Shown here piece after piece: positions 39,639-51,092 of a DNA stretch of 64,000 nt; positions within the stretch are counted from its first letter, which is position 1; each line of letters opens with the position of its first letter. This stretch comes from an uncultured beta proteobacterium (GTDB taxonomy: Bacteria > Pseudomonadota > Gammaproteobacteria > Burkholderiales > Rhodocyclaceae). Under the pieces are notes generated by a model. The model ran no database searches and was not told where the DNA came from. It was given only the letters and a program-made list of their open reading frames with translations. The position numbers and the translations under genes were made by a program. The stretch covers positions 1 through 64,000 of the forward strand of contig CAISOB010000032.1 of the NCBI GenBank assembly GCA_903886975.1, read 5' to 3'.

Positions 39639-40703
39639 ATGGCGTTCGAGATCCGCGCGGAGCCGAGCGGACATGTATTTCAGGCCGCGGCCGACGAGAA
39701 CCTGCTTGACGCCGCGCTGCGCCAAGGCGTCACGCTGCCCTACGGTTGCCGCGACGGCGCCTGCGGCAGCTGCCGCGGCAAAGTGCTGAGCGGTCAGATC
39801 GATCACGGCCGGGCGCCGCATCATACGCTGAGCGATGCGGATCGTCGCAGCGGACTCGCGCTTTTCTGCTGCGCCAGGGCGCGCAGCGACCTCGTCATCG
39901 AAAGCCGGGAACTGCGCTCGGCGCGGGAATTGCCGGTCAAGACCTTGCCGGCGCGCGTGCAGAAACTCACGCTGGCGGCGCCCGACGTCATGATCATGGA
40001 ACTTAAACTGCCGCCGAGCGAGCGCCTGCAGTATTTCGCCGGGCAGTACATCGAGATCCTGCTCCAGGACGGCCGGCGCCGGGCATTTTCACTGGCCAAT
40101 GCGCCGCACGCGGACGGCTCCCTGCAACTGCACATCCGCCGCACACCGGGCGGGCAGTTTACCGAGCACCTGTTTACCGCGATGAAGGAGCGCGACATGC
40201 TGCGCTTCAGCGGTCCGTACGGCAGCTTCTACCTGCGCGAGGAATCGGAGAAGCCGATGCTGCTCATTGCCGGCGGTACCGGTTTCGGGCCGATCAAGGC
40301 CATCGTCGAACAGGCCATCGCCGAGAAGTCGGCGCGGACTATGGACATCTACTGGGGCGGCCGCCAGCGCGCTGATCTTTACCTCTTGCCGGTCGCTGAA
40401 CGCTGGGCACTGGAGGAGGCACATATCCGCTTCGTTCCGGTCTTGTCGGATCTGCCGCAAGGCAGCTTGGAACAGCTGCAGTGGCATGGGCGCCGCGGCC
40501 TTGTGCATGCCGCCGCCATGGAGGATTTTCCTGACCTTTCGGGCCATCAGGTGTATGTTTGTGGTTCGCCGGCGATGGTGGCTGCCAGCCGACGCGATTT
40601 CATCGAACAATGCGCGCTGCCCGAAAACGAGTTTCTCGCCGATTCCTTTGAATTTGCCAACGACGCGACCGCTTCTCCGGGTTCGTCGATAATTGCAGGT
40701 TGA
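39639..40703 (+). CDS. CDP-6-deoxy-delta-3,4-glucoseen reductase-like 2Fe-2S/FAD/NAD flavoprotein
   Basis: CRDGACGSCRGKVLSG (plant-type 2Fe-2S), RRAFSLANAP (FAD), LIAGGTGFGPIKAIVE (NAD). Confidence 0.88.
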   Translation: MAFEIRAEPSGHVFQAAADENLLDAALRQGVTLPYGCRDGACGSCRGKVLSGQIDHGRAPHHTLSDADRRSGLALFCCARARSDLVIESRELRSARELPVKTLPARVQKLTLAAPDVMIMELKLPPSERLQYFAGQYIEILLQDGRRRAFSLANAPHADGSLQLHIRRTPGGQFTEHLFTAMKERDMLRFSGPYGSFYLREESEKPMLLIAGGTGFGPIKAIVEQAIAEKSARTMDIYWGGRQRADLYLLPVAERWALEEAHIRFVPVLSDLPQGSLEQLQWHGRRGLVHAAAMEDFPDLSGHQVYVCGSPAMVAASRRDFIEQCALPENEFLADSFEFANDATASPGSSIIAG

Positions 40704-40708
40704 TCGCC

Positions 40709-41883
40709 ATGTCCGATATTTATATCTCCCGCCAGCCGCTGGTCAATCGCCAGAGCAAGATTATTGCAACGCGCCTGACCTTGCACCTCGATGGCGGCGC
40801 GACGACTCAGGATGCGGCCAATACCCTGAGCGCACTCACCGAGTACTGGCCGCAGGGCGAAAAACTGGTCTTTATCAACTGCGGCAACATATCCTGCGAC
40901 AGCGCCTTGCTCGACTGGCCGGCGCCGGAAAACGTGACGCTTGAAGTGCATTCGGCGTCCTTGCTCGACCCCTCGGCAGGTGATTTCCTCGCGGCATTGC
41001 AGAGTGCGCATCCGTCGCTCTGTCTGGTCCATGACGTCCAGGCCCAGGCTGCGCTGGCCAAGGGAGTGAATTTTCGCTTCATCGCGTTCGACGCGCAGCA
41101 CTCGACACCGCGCAGTTGCGGACTTTGGCGGCAACGATGCAGCCTTTCGGCATCGCCGTGGCGCTTAACGTTTATGACGGTGCGAGTTTCCAGGCCTGCC
41201 TCGACGCCGGCGTAAATGCTGCCGCGACCTGGTTCTTCAAGCGCCCGGCAAAGTCAGCGGCGAAGACGCTCAACCCCGGCCAGGCGCAAATCGTTCGCGT
41301 CCTGAATCTAGTGCGCAAGAATGCCGACATCAAGGAAATTGAAACGGCGCTCAAGCATGATGTCGCGCTCTCGTACAAGCTCTTGCGTTACATCAATTCG
41401 GCGGGCTTCGGCCTGTCCTGCGAGATCCAGTCGTTCCGCCATGCCGTCAGCATTCTCGGCTACAACAAGCTCAACAAATGGCTGTCGCTGCTGCTGGCCA
41501 CGGCCAGCAAGGACCCGATGGCGCCGGCGCTGATGCATACGGCACTGACCCGCGCCCACCTGATGGAGGTGTTGGCGCACGACCTCGTCGATCGGCAGGA
41601 ATATGACAATCTCTTCATCACCGGCGCTTTTTCGATGCTCGACGCTTTGCTTGGCGTGCCGATGGATAAAGTGCTCGAATCGATGAGCCTGCCGGAATCG
41701 ATTGGCGATGCGCTGCTCGGTCGTGGCGGGGTCTATGGCCCCTTCCTCGATCTGGCCATCGTCAGCGAAGGCGAGGACGGCAAAGCCATTGCCGCGCAGG
41801 CCGGAATGCTCGGTCTGTCGGCCGATCAGTTCAACCAGGCGCTGATGCAGGCGCTGGCTTTCGCCGATACGATGGAAATGTAG
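40709..41883 (+). pseudogene. EAL-remnant/HDOD-domain signalling protein interrupted by a frameshift
   Basis: N-part MSDIYISRQPLVNRQSKIIATRL... in one frame to about 41095; continuation DTAQLRTLAATMQPFGIAVALNVYDG...HDVALSYKLLRYINSAGFGLSCEIQSFRHAVSILGYNKL (HDOD) in a different frame. The frame change corresponds to a missing base near 41095-41103. Confidence 0.8.
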
Positions 41884-41901
41884 GACGCGGCGAAGCGTCT
41901 C

Positions 41902-42598
<697 letters not shown>

Positions 42599-42606
<8 letters not shown>

Positions 42607-43369
42607 GGCTGCCTCCCAGATAGGCTTCGATAACTTTGGGATCTTTTTGCACGACCGCCGGCACGTCTTCGCAAATTTTTTCGCCGTAGTCGAGCACGGC
42701 GACGCGGTCGCACAGGCCCATTACCAATTTGACGTCGTGTTCGATGAGCAGGACGGTGATGCCGTCGGCGCGGATGCCTTCGATCAGTTCGCGCAGATCG
42801 CGGGTCTCGACGCTGTTCATTCCGGCCGCCGGCTCGTCGAGCGCCAGGAGTTTCGGGTCGCTGGCCAGCGCGCGGGCAATCTCGAGCCGGCGCTGATCGC
42901 CGTACGACAGATGCCGGGCGAGATCGTCGGCGCGGTCGCCGATATTCACGTAGTGCAACAGTTCCTCGGCGCGCCGCCGGATCGCGGCCTCTTCGCGCCG
43001 GGTGCGCGGATCGAGCAGCACCGCGCCGAGCACGCCGGCGTGCGTGCGCACGTGCCGGCCGACCATCACGTTTTCCATCGCCGTCATGTTGGCGAACAGG
43101 CGGATATTCTGGAAGGTGCGCGCGATGCCGCGCTGCGCGACCTTGTGCGGCGCGCTCGCCGGCAGGCGGTCGCCAGCAAAAACGATTTCGCCGCCGTCGG
43201 GATGGTAGAGGCCGGTGAGGACGTTGAAAAAGGTCGTCTTGCCGGCACCGTTCGGTCCAATCAAGCCGTAAATCTCGCCCTGCTCTATGGTCAGCGAGAC
43301 GTCGCGCAAAGCGGTGACGCCGCCAAAGTGTTTGTCGACGGCGCGTGCTTCGAGGAGCGGTGCGCTCAT
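42599..43369 (-). CDS. livG: Branched-chain amino-acid-type ABC transporter ATPase
   Basis: LIGPNGAGKTTFFNVLTGLY, ARTFQNIRLFANMTAMENVMVGRH; start MSAPLLEARAV. Confidence 0.95.
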
Positions 43370-44478
43370 TCGCCCTCCTTGAGCACGTCGGTCGATTCGC
43401 CGCGGAACTCGCGCCGGCGAGTGTTCGACGGCCATATTCCGGCCGGCCGGTACAACATCACGACAACCAGCGCGAGACCGAAGAGCAGCATACGCAGCGC
43501 CTCGGGATCGAGAATGATTTTGCCGAACAGCGCCATCTGCACCGGGCCTGCACCGTGGCGAAATACTTCCGGCAAGAGGGTCAGCAAAATGCCGCCGAGT
43601 ATGACGCCGGCGATGTTGCCCATGCCGCCGAGGACGACCATGCACAGCACCATCACCGATTCCATCAGGTTGAACGATTCGGGGCTGACGAAGCCCTGAA
43701 AACCGGCGAACAGGCCGCCGGCGACGCCGCCGAAGGAGGCGCCCATCGTAAAGGCGAGAAGTTTGATGTTGCGCGTGTTGATGCCGCACGACTTGGCGGC
43801 GATCTCGTCTTCGCGGATCGCGACCCAGGCGCGGCCGATGCGCGAGTTCTCGAGCCGGATGGTGACAAAGACGATCAGCAGGGCGAGCGCCAGGAAAAGA
43901 TAGTAGTAAGCGTTGAGCGAGGGAATCGTGAAGCCGAGCACGCTGATCGGCTTGGCCAGCGTGATTCCGCCGAAGTGGATCGCGTCGATTCCGGAAACGC
44001 CCTGCGGCCCGTTGGTGACGTTGATCGGTGCGTTAAGGTTGTTGAGGAAGATGCGCACGATCTCGCCGAAGCCGAGCGTGACGATGGCCAGATAGTCGCC
44101 GCGCAAGCGCAGCGTCGGCGCCCCGAGCAGCACGCCGAAAAGTCCGGCGAGCGCGGCGCCGGCCGGAATGATCAGCCACACCGGCAGGTGGAGTCCGAAG
44201 TGCGGGCTGGCGAGCAGCGCATAGAGATAGGCGCCGACCGCATAGAAAGCGATGTAGCCCATGTCGAGCAGGCCGGCGAAACCGACGACGATATTGAGGC
44301 CGAGCGCGAGCATGATGTAGAGCAGCGCGAAATCGAGAATGCGCAGCCACGAGTTGCCGAGCGCGGCACCGATCACGATCGGAAAGACGGCGAGCAGCAG
44401 GCCAATGACCACTGTGGCGACGATCGCCGCACGCTTGTCGTGGCGCCAGGTATCGAGCGCTTGCGTCGGTGTCATCAT
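43366..44478 (-). CDS. livM: Branched-chain amino-acid ABC transporter permease
   Basis: LGLNIVVGFAGLLDMGYIAFYAVGAY; GRAWVAIREDEIAAKSCGINT. Confidence 0.95.
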   Translation of the reverse strand: MMTPTQALDTWRHDKRAAIVATVVIGLLLAVFPIVIGAALGNSWLRILDFALLYIMLALGLNIVVGFAGLLDMGYIAFYAVGAYLYALLASPHFGLHLPVWLIIPAGAALAGLFGVLLGAPTLRLRGDYLAIVTLGFGEIVRIFLNNLNAPINVTNGPQGVSGIDAIHFGGITLAKPISVLGFTIPSLNAYYYLFLALALLIVFVTIRLENSRIGRAWVAIREDEIAAKSCGINTRNIKLLAFTMGASFGGVAGGLFAGFQGFVSPESFNLMESVMVLCMVVLGGMGNIAGVILGGILLTLLPEVFRHGAGPVQMALFGKIILDPEALRMLLFGLALVVVMLYRPAGIWPSNTRRREFRGESTDVLKEGE

Positions 44479-45398
44479 GCGCGCTCCGATACCTTCTCGC
44501 CGACGATACCCGACGGCCGGAAGACGAGGACGCCGATCAGCACGAAGAAGGCGAAAATGTCCTGGTAATTGCTGCCGAGAAAGCCGCCGGTGATGTCGCC
44601 GATGTAGCCCGCGCCCAGCGATTCGATGAGGCCGAGCAGAACGCCGCCGAGCACCGCACCGGCAATGCTGCCGATGCCGCCGAGAACGGCCGCGGTAAAG
44701 GCTTTGAGGCCGAGCATGAAACCCATATAGTAGTGCGCGATCGAGTAGTTGGCGCTGACCATCAAGCCGGCGACCGCGGCGAGCGCCGAGCCGATGACGA
44801 AGGTCATCGAAATGATCTGGTTGATATTGACGCCCATCAGCTGGGCGATCGGCGGATTTTCAGCCGTCGCGCGCATGGCCCGGCCGAGGCGCGTGCGCTC
44901 GATGAGGATGATCAGGCCGGTCATCATCAGCGCGGCAATCAGCACGATGGCGACCTGGATCGCGGTAATCGTCGCGCCGAAAATGTCGTACTGCGAGGCC
45001 GGCAGAATCGGCGGGAAAGCGTGATAGTTTCGCCCCCAGATGAGCATCGCGAGGTTTTGCAGAATGATCGACACGCCGATGGCGGTGATCAGCGGCGCGA
45101 GCTTGGGCGCGCGGCGCAAGGGGCGGTAGGCGACGCGCTCGATGACGTAGCCGAGCGCCATGCACGCCGTCGCGGCCAGCGCCAGCGCAATCAGGACGAT
45201 GATGAATACCGGCAAGCCGCTGTTCAGCAGCAGCTTGATTACCGTCAGCGCGACCATCGCGCCGATCATCACCACCTCGCCGTGGGCAAAATTGATCAGC
45301 CCCATGATGCCGTAGACCATCGTGTAGCCGAGCGCGACGAGCGCGTAGATGCTGCCGAGAACCAGGCCGTTGATGATTTGCTGGATGAATATGTCCAT
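44475..45398 (-). CDS. livH: Branched-chain amino-acid ABC transporter permease
   Basis: QQIINGLVLGSIYALVALGYTMVYGIMGLINFAHGEVVMIGAMVAL. Confidence 0.95.
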   Translation of the reverse strand: MDIFIQQIINGLVLGSIYALVALGYTMVYGIMGLINFAHGEVVMIGAMVALTVIKLLLNSGLPVFIIVLIALALAATACMALGYVIERVAYRPLRRAPKLAPLITAIGVSIILQNLAMLIWGRNYHAFPPILPASQYDIFGATITAIQVAIVLIAALMMTGLIILIERTRLGRAMRATAENPPIAQLMGVNINQIISMTFVIGSALAAVAGLMVSANYSIAHYYMGFMLGLKAFTAAVLGGIGSIAGAVLGGVLLGLIESLGAGYIGDITGGFLGSNYQDIFAFFVLIGVLVFRPSGIVGEKVSERA

Positions 45399-45450
45399 CG
45401 CTTGTGCGGCGCCTCAGGTGCGTGCGGAACGGTGCGAATAACGCGACAAA

Positions 45451-45476
45451 CAAACGGCACCCTCAGGTGCCGTTTG
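45451..45476 (-). terminator. Intra-operon hairpin between livK and livH (attenuator/processing terminator-like)
   Basis: Perfect 11-bp stem CAAACGGCACC-ctca-GGTGCCGTTTG. Confidence 0.6.
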
Positions 45477-45495
45477 TTGACATGCTGGTGGCGCT

Positions 45496-46776
45496 TTATT
45501 TCTTCTCGGCTGGAGCTGCTGCGACGGGCGCCGTGGTGGCCGGAGCTGGAGCCGCTGCCGCTTCAGCGGGGGCGCCGCCGATGGTCTCACGGTATTCCCA
45601 CTTGCCGTCCTTGACCTGGTACAGGCTGATCGAGCCGCCCTTGAGGTCGCCCTTGTCGTCGAACTGGATCTTGGCGGTGACGCCCTGATAATCGGTCTTG
45701 CCGATTTCCGGCAGGAACTTCGCGGGTTCAACCGAATTGGCGCGCTTCATCGCGTCGACCATGACCATCGTCGCGTCATAGACGTAAGGCGCATAGAGCT
45801 GGATTTGGCCGTACTTGGCGTTGAACGCGTCGCCGAAAGCCTTGCCGCCGGGCATCTGGTCGAGCGGAACGCCGGGCAGCGAGCAATACTGGCCTTCGCT
45901 GGCGGCACCGGCGAGCTTGATGAATTCCGGCGTGCAGCCGCCGTCGCCGGTCAGGAACTTGGCCTTGACGCCGAGCGACTTCATTTGCTTGGCCATCGGC
46001 CCGCCTTGCGCATCCATGCCGCCGTAGAACACGACATCGGGTTTCTTCGATTTGATCTTGGTCAGGATGGCGGCAAAGTCGGTTGCCTTGTCATTGGTGA
46101 ATTCGCGAGTGACGACCTTGCCGCCGGCGGCCACGACGCCTTTTTCAACCTCGTCGGCGAGGCCCTGGCCGTAAGCCGTGCGGTCGTCGATGATGGCGAC
46201 GGTTTTGCCGGCCATCTGCTTGGCCGCGTAGCCGCCGAGCACCTTGCCCTGCTGCACGTCATTGGCCATGACGCGGAAGGTCGTCGAAAAACCCTGCTGG
46301 GTGTACTTCGGGTTCGTCGCCGAACCGGAAATCTGCGGGATGCCGGCGTCGAAATAGAGCTTGGACGCGGGAATCGTCGTGCCGGAGTTGAGGTGGCCGA
46401 TAACGCCGTTGACCTTGGCGTCGACGAGCTTCTGGGCAACGATGGTGCCCTGCTTCGGGTCGGCCTGATCGTCCTCCGGAACAAGGGCGAACTTGATCTT
46501 GGCGCCGCCGATTTCGAGCCCTTTCGAATTCAGTTCGTCGACGGCCATGCGTGCGCCGTTTTCGTTGTCCTTGCCGAGGTGAGCCTGCGGGCCGGTCAGC
46601 GGGGCGACGTGGCCGAGCTGCACCGTCACTTCGGGCTTCGCTGGCGGCGGCGTCGGTGCGGCAGCGACGGGCGCCGGTGCAGGGGCGGGCTTGGCTTCTT
46701 CCTTCTGGCTGCAGCCGAACACGGCGAGAGCGGCAACGATAACAAGGGGCAAGCTGGGGATACGCGAGCAAGACAT
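45496..46776 (-). CDS. livK: Branched-chain amino-acid ABC transporter substrate-binding protein (lipoprotein)
   Basis: MSCSRIPSLPLVIVAALAVFGCSQ lipobox; VTVQLGHVAPLTGPQAHLGKDNENGARMAVDELNSKGLEIGG. Confidence 0.93.
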   Translation of the reverse strand: MSCSRIPSLPLVIVAALAVFGCSQKEEAKPAPAPAPVAAAPTPPPAKPEVTVQLGHVAPLTGPQAHLGKDNENGARMAVDELNSKGLEIGGAKIKFALVPEDDQADPKQGTIVAQKLVDAKVNGVIGHLNSGTTIPASKLYFDAGIPQISGSATNPKYTQQGFSTTFRVMANDVQQGKVLGGYAAKQMAGKTVAIIDDRTAYGQGLADEVEKGVVAAGGKVVTREFTNDKATDFAAILTKIKSKKPDVVFYGGMDAQGGPMAKQMKSLGVKAKFLTGDGGCTPEFIKLAGAASEGQYCSLPGVPLDQMPGGKAFGDAFNAKYGQIQLYAPYVYDATMVMVDAMKRANSVEPAKFLPEIGKTDYQGVTAKIQFDDKGDLKGGSISLYQVKDGKWEYRETIGGAPAEAAAAPAPATTAPVAAAPAEKK

Positions 46777-47178
46777 AGTTATTACCTCCGATGCGGTTTT
46801 GACGGGATGGGGTGAGCCAAAAAACAATTCTGCTGGCCTATGGCGACGAAGTCAATGCGGATAGTGGATGCCATTTGGGATCTTAGAAATAAGGCAAGAA
46901 CATAATATCTATGCACGACCTGTGCCAGACCGCGAATCGCGCAAAGAATTCCTTGATTTCGCAAATATCGCTGCCCTCTCGCCCCGCCTGGCCGGCGATG
47001 CGCGCCGGTCGGCGTGTGGCGTCACCGCGCCTCGCCGAGCCAAAGCGCCGCGCGAAAAGACATGCGGATATCCCGAATGGTGCATTGCCACGCACCGACG
47101 CACTGTCTTGGTGTGCGTCCGGCCGGGGAACAGGTCCAGGTTCATGACAGCCCGCGGCGCTTATGCGCGTGGGAAGCG

Positions 47179-47589
47179 TCACTTCAGACCGAGTATCCAC
47201 CTGACCAGCGCCGCCGCCTCTTCGGGTTTGACCATGGTGTTTGGCGGCATCGGGATTCCGGCGCCCAGTTCTTTGGCCCAGGCGCCCTTGCTGCCCTTGA
47301 GGATCTTGTCGACCAGCGCGGCTTCGCTGCCAGCTTGTCCGGCGTAACGCCTCGCGATGTCTTTATAGGCCGGCCCGACGATCTTCCGGTCTATCGCATG
47401 GCAGGCGAGGCAGTTCTTGGCTCTGGCCAACGCTTCGTCAGCCTGCGCCGCGCCGGGCGCGAGGAAAGCGGCAGCCAGCAGCGCGAGGCAAGTTGCCGTC
47501 AGTTGCTTGCGCCGATGCGGCTGCGCGGTGCGGCGACACGGCCGCCGCAGCCTGTTCCGGGAAAAGGCTTCAGTCGAATCGCCGTTCAA
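47179..47589 (-). CDS. Small periplasmic cytochrome c (class I, c551/c552-like)
   Basis: Signal peptide, CLACH haem site, [39 protein letters not shown]. Confidence 0.9.
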   Translation of the reverse strand: MNGDSTEAFSRNRLRRPCRRTAQPHRRKQLTATCLALLAAAFLAPGAAQADEALARAKNCLACHAIDRKIVGPAYKDIARRYAGQAGSEAALVDKILKGSKGAWAKELGAGIPMPPNTMVKPEEAAALVRWILGLK

Positions 47590-49445
47590 CGCCGCTTCAA
47601 CTGGCTAAGGTCGCGTACTGCGCCGGTGGCCGCCGAAGTGGCCATCAGCGCGTAAGCCTGCAGTGCCGTCGAGACCTGGCGCGCGCGCGGCGCTGCCGGC
47701 TGCCAGGCCTGATCGCCCCTGGCCGCCATCGCTGCCCGGCGTTGTGTGAGGACGGCGTCGCCTACGGCCAGATTGATCGACCGTTTGGGAATGTCGATTT
47801 CGATCAGATCGCCTTCCTCGACCAGGGCCAAAGCGCCGCCTTCTGCGGCCTCCGGCGAAACGTGGCCGATCGACAGTCCCGAAGTGCCGCCCGAGAAACG
47901 CCCGTCGGTAAGCAGCGCGCAGACTTTGCCGAGCCCCTTCGATTTGAGGTAGGACGTCGGGTAGAGCATTTCCTGCATGCCCGGTCCGCCTTTCGGCCCT
48001 TCGTAGCGGATCACCACGACGTCGCCGGCGACGATTTCGTCGGCGAGGATGGCTTGCACCGAGGCGTCCTGGCTTTCGAAGACGCGCGCCTTGCCGGAAA
48101 ATTTCCAGATGCTTTCATCGACGCCGGCAGTCTTCACGATGCAGCCGTCCAGCGCGATATTGCCGTAAAGCACGGCGAGGCCGCCTTCCTGCGAATACGC
48201 GTTAGCCTTGTCGCGGATGCAGCCGTGCGTGCGGTCGAGGTCGAGTTCCGGGAAGCGGCGCTCCTGCGAAAAAGCCGTCTGTGTCGGGACGCCGCCCGGC
48301 GCTGCGCGGAAGAATTCGGTGACCTTGAGGTCGTGCGCGTGATGCAGCACGTCCCAGATGGCGATGGCCTCGCCCAGCGTCTTGCTGTGCACGGTCGGCA
48401 CCTCGAGATGCAGCAAGTCGGCGCGCTCGAGTTCGCCGAGAATTCCGTAAATGCCGCCGGCGCGATGCACATCTTCGATATGGTATTTGTCGGTCGCCGG
48501 CGCGACCTTGCACAGGCAGGGCACTTTGCGCGATATGCGGTCGATGTCGGCCATCGTGAAGTTGATGCCCGCTTCCTGCGCCGCGGCCAGCAGGTGCAGC
48601 ACCGTGTTGGTCGAGCCGCCCATGGTCACGTCGAGGGTGATCGCGTTTTCAAAAGCCGCGATCGACCCGATGGCGCGCGGCAGTACCGACAGGTCGTTCT
48701 GCTCGTAGTAGCGGCGACAGAGTTCGACAATCTGCTGCCCGGCCCTGACGAAGAGCCCGCGCCGGTCGGCGTGCGTGGCGACCAGGGTGCCGTTGCCCGG
48801 CAAGGAAAAGCCGAGCGCCTCGGTCAGGCAGTTCATCGAATTGGCGGTGAACATGCCGGAGCACGAGCCGCAGGTCGGGCAGGCCGAGCGTTCGATTTCG
48901 GCGACATCGGCATCCGATACGCTGCTGTCGGCGGCCTTGACCATGGCATCGACGAGGTCGATCGAAATCTTCTTGCCGCCGATCAGCACCTTGCCGGCTT
49001 CCATCGGGCCGCCGGAAACGAAGATCGCCGGGATGTTCACGCGCATCGCCGCCATCAGCATTCCCGGCGTGATCTTGTCGCAGTTCGAGATGCACACCAT
49101 CGCGTCGGCGCAATGCCCATTCACCATGTACTCGACCGAGTCGGCGATCAGGTCGCGCGAGGGCAGCGAGTAGAGCATGCCGTCGTGTCCCATGGCGATA
49201 CCGTCGTCGATGGCGATGGTGTTGAATTCCTTGGCGATGCCGCCGGCCGCCTCGATCGCGCGCGCGACGAGTTGCCCCATGTCCTTGAGGTGTACGTGTC
49301 CCGGAACAAACTGCGTGAAGGAGTTGACCACGGCAATGATCGGCTTGCCGAAATCGCCGTCCTTCATGCCGGTGGCTCGCCACAGGGCGCGGGCGCCGGC
49401 CATGTTGCGGCCGTGGGTCGAAGTGCGCGAACGGTAATCGGGCAT
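47586..49445 (-). CDS. ilvD: Dihydroxy-acid dehydratase
   Basis: [63 protein letters not shown]. Confidence 0.97.
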   Translation of the reverse strand: MPDYRSRTSTHGRNMAGARALWRATGMKDGDFGKPIIAVVNSFTQFVPGHVHLKDMGQLVARAIEAAGGIAKEFNTIAIDDGIAMGHDGMLYSLPSRDLIADSVEYMVNGHCADAMVCISNCDKITPGMLMAAMRVNIPAIFVSGGPMEAGKVLIGGKKISIDLVDAMVKAADSSVSDADVAEIERSACPTCGSCSGMFTANSMNCLTEALGFSLPGNGTLVATHADRRGLFVRAGQQIVELCRRYYEQNDLSVLPRAIGSIAAFENAITLDVTMGGSTNTVLHLLAAAQEAGINFTMADIDRISRKVPCLCKVAPATDKYHIEDVHRAGGIYGILGELERADLLHLEVPTVHSKTLGEAIAIWDVLHHAHDLKVTEFFRAAPGGVPTQTAFSQERRFPELDLDRTHGCIRDKANAYSQEGGLAVLYGNIALDGCIVKTAGVDESIWKFSGKARVFESQDASVQAILADEIVAGDVVVIRYEGPKGGPGMQEMLYPTSYLKSKGLGKVCALLTDGRFSGGTSGLSIGHVSPEAAEGGALALVEEGDLIEIDIPKRSINLAVGDAVLTQRRAAMAARGDQAWQPAAPRARQVSTALQAYALMATSAATGAVRDLSQLKRR

Positions 49446-49699
49446 GGCGAATCTCCAAACGATAACGGGTGAATCGAGCATTCTACCGAAGAAACGCCTC
49501 GCCTATGAGCTTGGCTGCGCGCGGTACGCCGGGAGGGTGGAGTAACGCCCCAACAAAGCCTGAGACAATTCGCCGATGATTGCCGCGTCAGCCGCCGTCC
49601 AAGCGCGCGAGAACGGGCTTCATGGGCTGATTTGTCACCGAGGGAATCACCCGAACGATCCCGAATGCAGTTGGGCCTTGTCGGCGCGCTCCCGTCAAA

Positions 49700-50764
49700 T
49701 CAAGAATTTTGACCAATTGCCGGTGGCTGCATGAAACGGTTCTGCAAATGCAAGGGCTTGTACGCTTCGGCGAAGACCTCATGGTCAGCAAACAGGCTCT
49801 CGAGAATCGACGGATAGATGTCCGGATGAATATGCGGATTGCAATCCATCCCAAAACACCAAAGATCTTCGGTCTCATCGACGACGCCATCGACGGAAAA
49901 AACCGTATTTTCTCGAATTGATTCCGGGATCGCTTCGACGAGCTTCATTCCGACGATGTCCAACTGAATTCTCAACGATGTGCTGACTGAGCTTATGCAG
50001 TTGCAATTCTCCCTTGTGGATTCAAAGAGCGGAGATGCATACCGACATTCGATATTCACGACCTCACCCTTTGCGGGAATCGAATCCAGCGTCATGTCTC
50101 TAAGAGCCAGCATGCATGTCGCCATGTCCATCGTCCCCTTGCGGCGCGATTCCATCTTCGTCAGGTCGCCCAAGATTGTGCCAATTGTCCTTACCCCGTC
50201 GCCGGAGATCGCTGCCATATCGGATAACTCGACGCAAACGGGAGTGCCATTCCAATACAAGGCTTTCAAGACTCTCCCGGCGATGAACTGCTCGTAATAC
50301 TCGCCCTCTCCGAGCATAGTCTCGGGGCGCTCTATTGATGCATGGCGATAGGGGCCGCGAATCCCGTTACCGAACGACGAGGCCGTCTTTTTGATCAAGA
50401 AGGTTTCAAGCTCGTTAAGCCTTGTCGAGAAGCCGGGTGTCCGAATCCCGCGGCTTTGCGCAAACTCCTTGAAGGCGAGTTTTCGCTGGGCCGCCGGCCA
50501 CTGCTTGTTGAAATAGGGGAGCCATCCGACGAAGCTGTGCACGTCGGATGTAAACGATAGCGCGAGCGTCGCTTCGCCTTTGGGATCGTTTCGTCCGAAC
50601 TGCGGCTGAAAATCGAATGCTCGATTGCGGCACTGAACCCTGAGAACGAGATTGGGCAGACGCAGCGAGGCTTCCCCCCCGCGTTCGGCGACCCAATGCG
50701 AAATCGGTTTGAGATGATTGAGAAGATCCTTTTGGTAAGACGACATCATGGGAGCGGACTCCAT
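49700..50764 (-). CDS. Hypothetical protein, divergent ATP-grasp-like
   Basis: FKEFAQSRGIRTPGF, FLIKKTASSFGNGIRGPYRHA, EYYEQFIAGRVLKALYWNGTPVCVELSDMAAISGDGVRTIGTIL, FGMDCNPHIHPDIYPSILESL resemble the motif series of ATP-grasp ligases. Confidence 0.55.
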   Translation of the reverse strand: MESAPMMSSYQKDLLNHLKPISHWVAERGGEASLRLPNLVLRVQCRNRAFDFQPQFGRNDPKGEATLALSFTSDVHSFVGWLPYFNKQWPAAQRKLAFKEFAQSRGIRTPGFSTRLNELETFLIKKTASSFGNGIRGPYRHASIERPETMLGEGEYYEQFIAGRVLKALYWNGTPVCVELSDMAAISGDGVRTIGTILGDLTKMESRRKGTMDMATCMLALRDMTLDSIPAKGEVVNIECRYASPLFESTRENCNCISSVSTSLRIQLDIVGMKLVEAIPESIRENTVFSVDGVVDETEDLWCFGMDCNPHIHPDIYPSILESLFADHEVFAEAYKPLHLQNRFMQPPAIGQNS

Positions 50765-51092
50765 TGAATAATCGAGGTCTCAAATTTCCTGGCGCTAGCC
50801 ATGCTTTCGCCGGCGACAGGTCTGTATGATACAGGCATATTTTGGATCGTATTGCGCGATTAGGCAGGCGGCCAAGGAAACAGTTCGCCGATCGCATCGT
50901 AATTTTTCGTCCCGGCCCGCCCGGCCTTGGCCCGCGTCACCCGCCGCTCGAACGCCGCCGTCGCGCGCGGGAAAGGTTCCTAGCCTGAGGCGGGACGGCT
51001 TTCGTCTTTGCCCGCAACGGGTCGCAACACGCGATTGGCGGTAAGGCGCCCGTCCCAGAAGCTTGCAAGCGCTGGATATGGCGTGTGGCCTA

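Noticed and set aside
47493-49472. 659-aa plus-strand ORF
   Set aside because: Antisense to ilvD.
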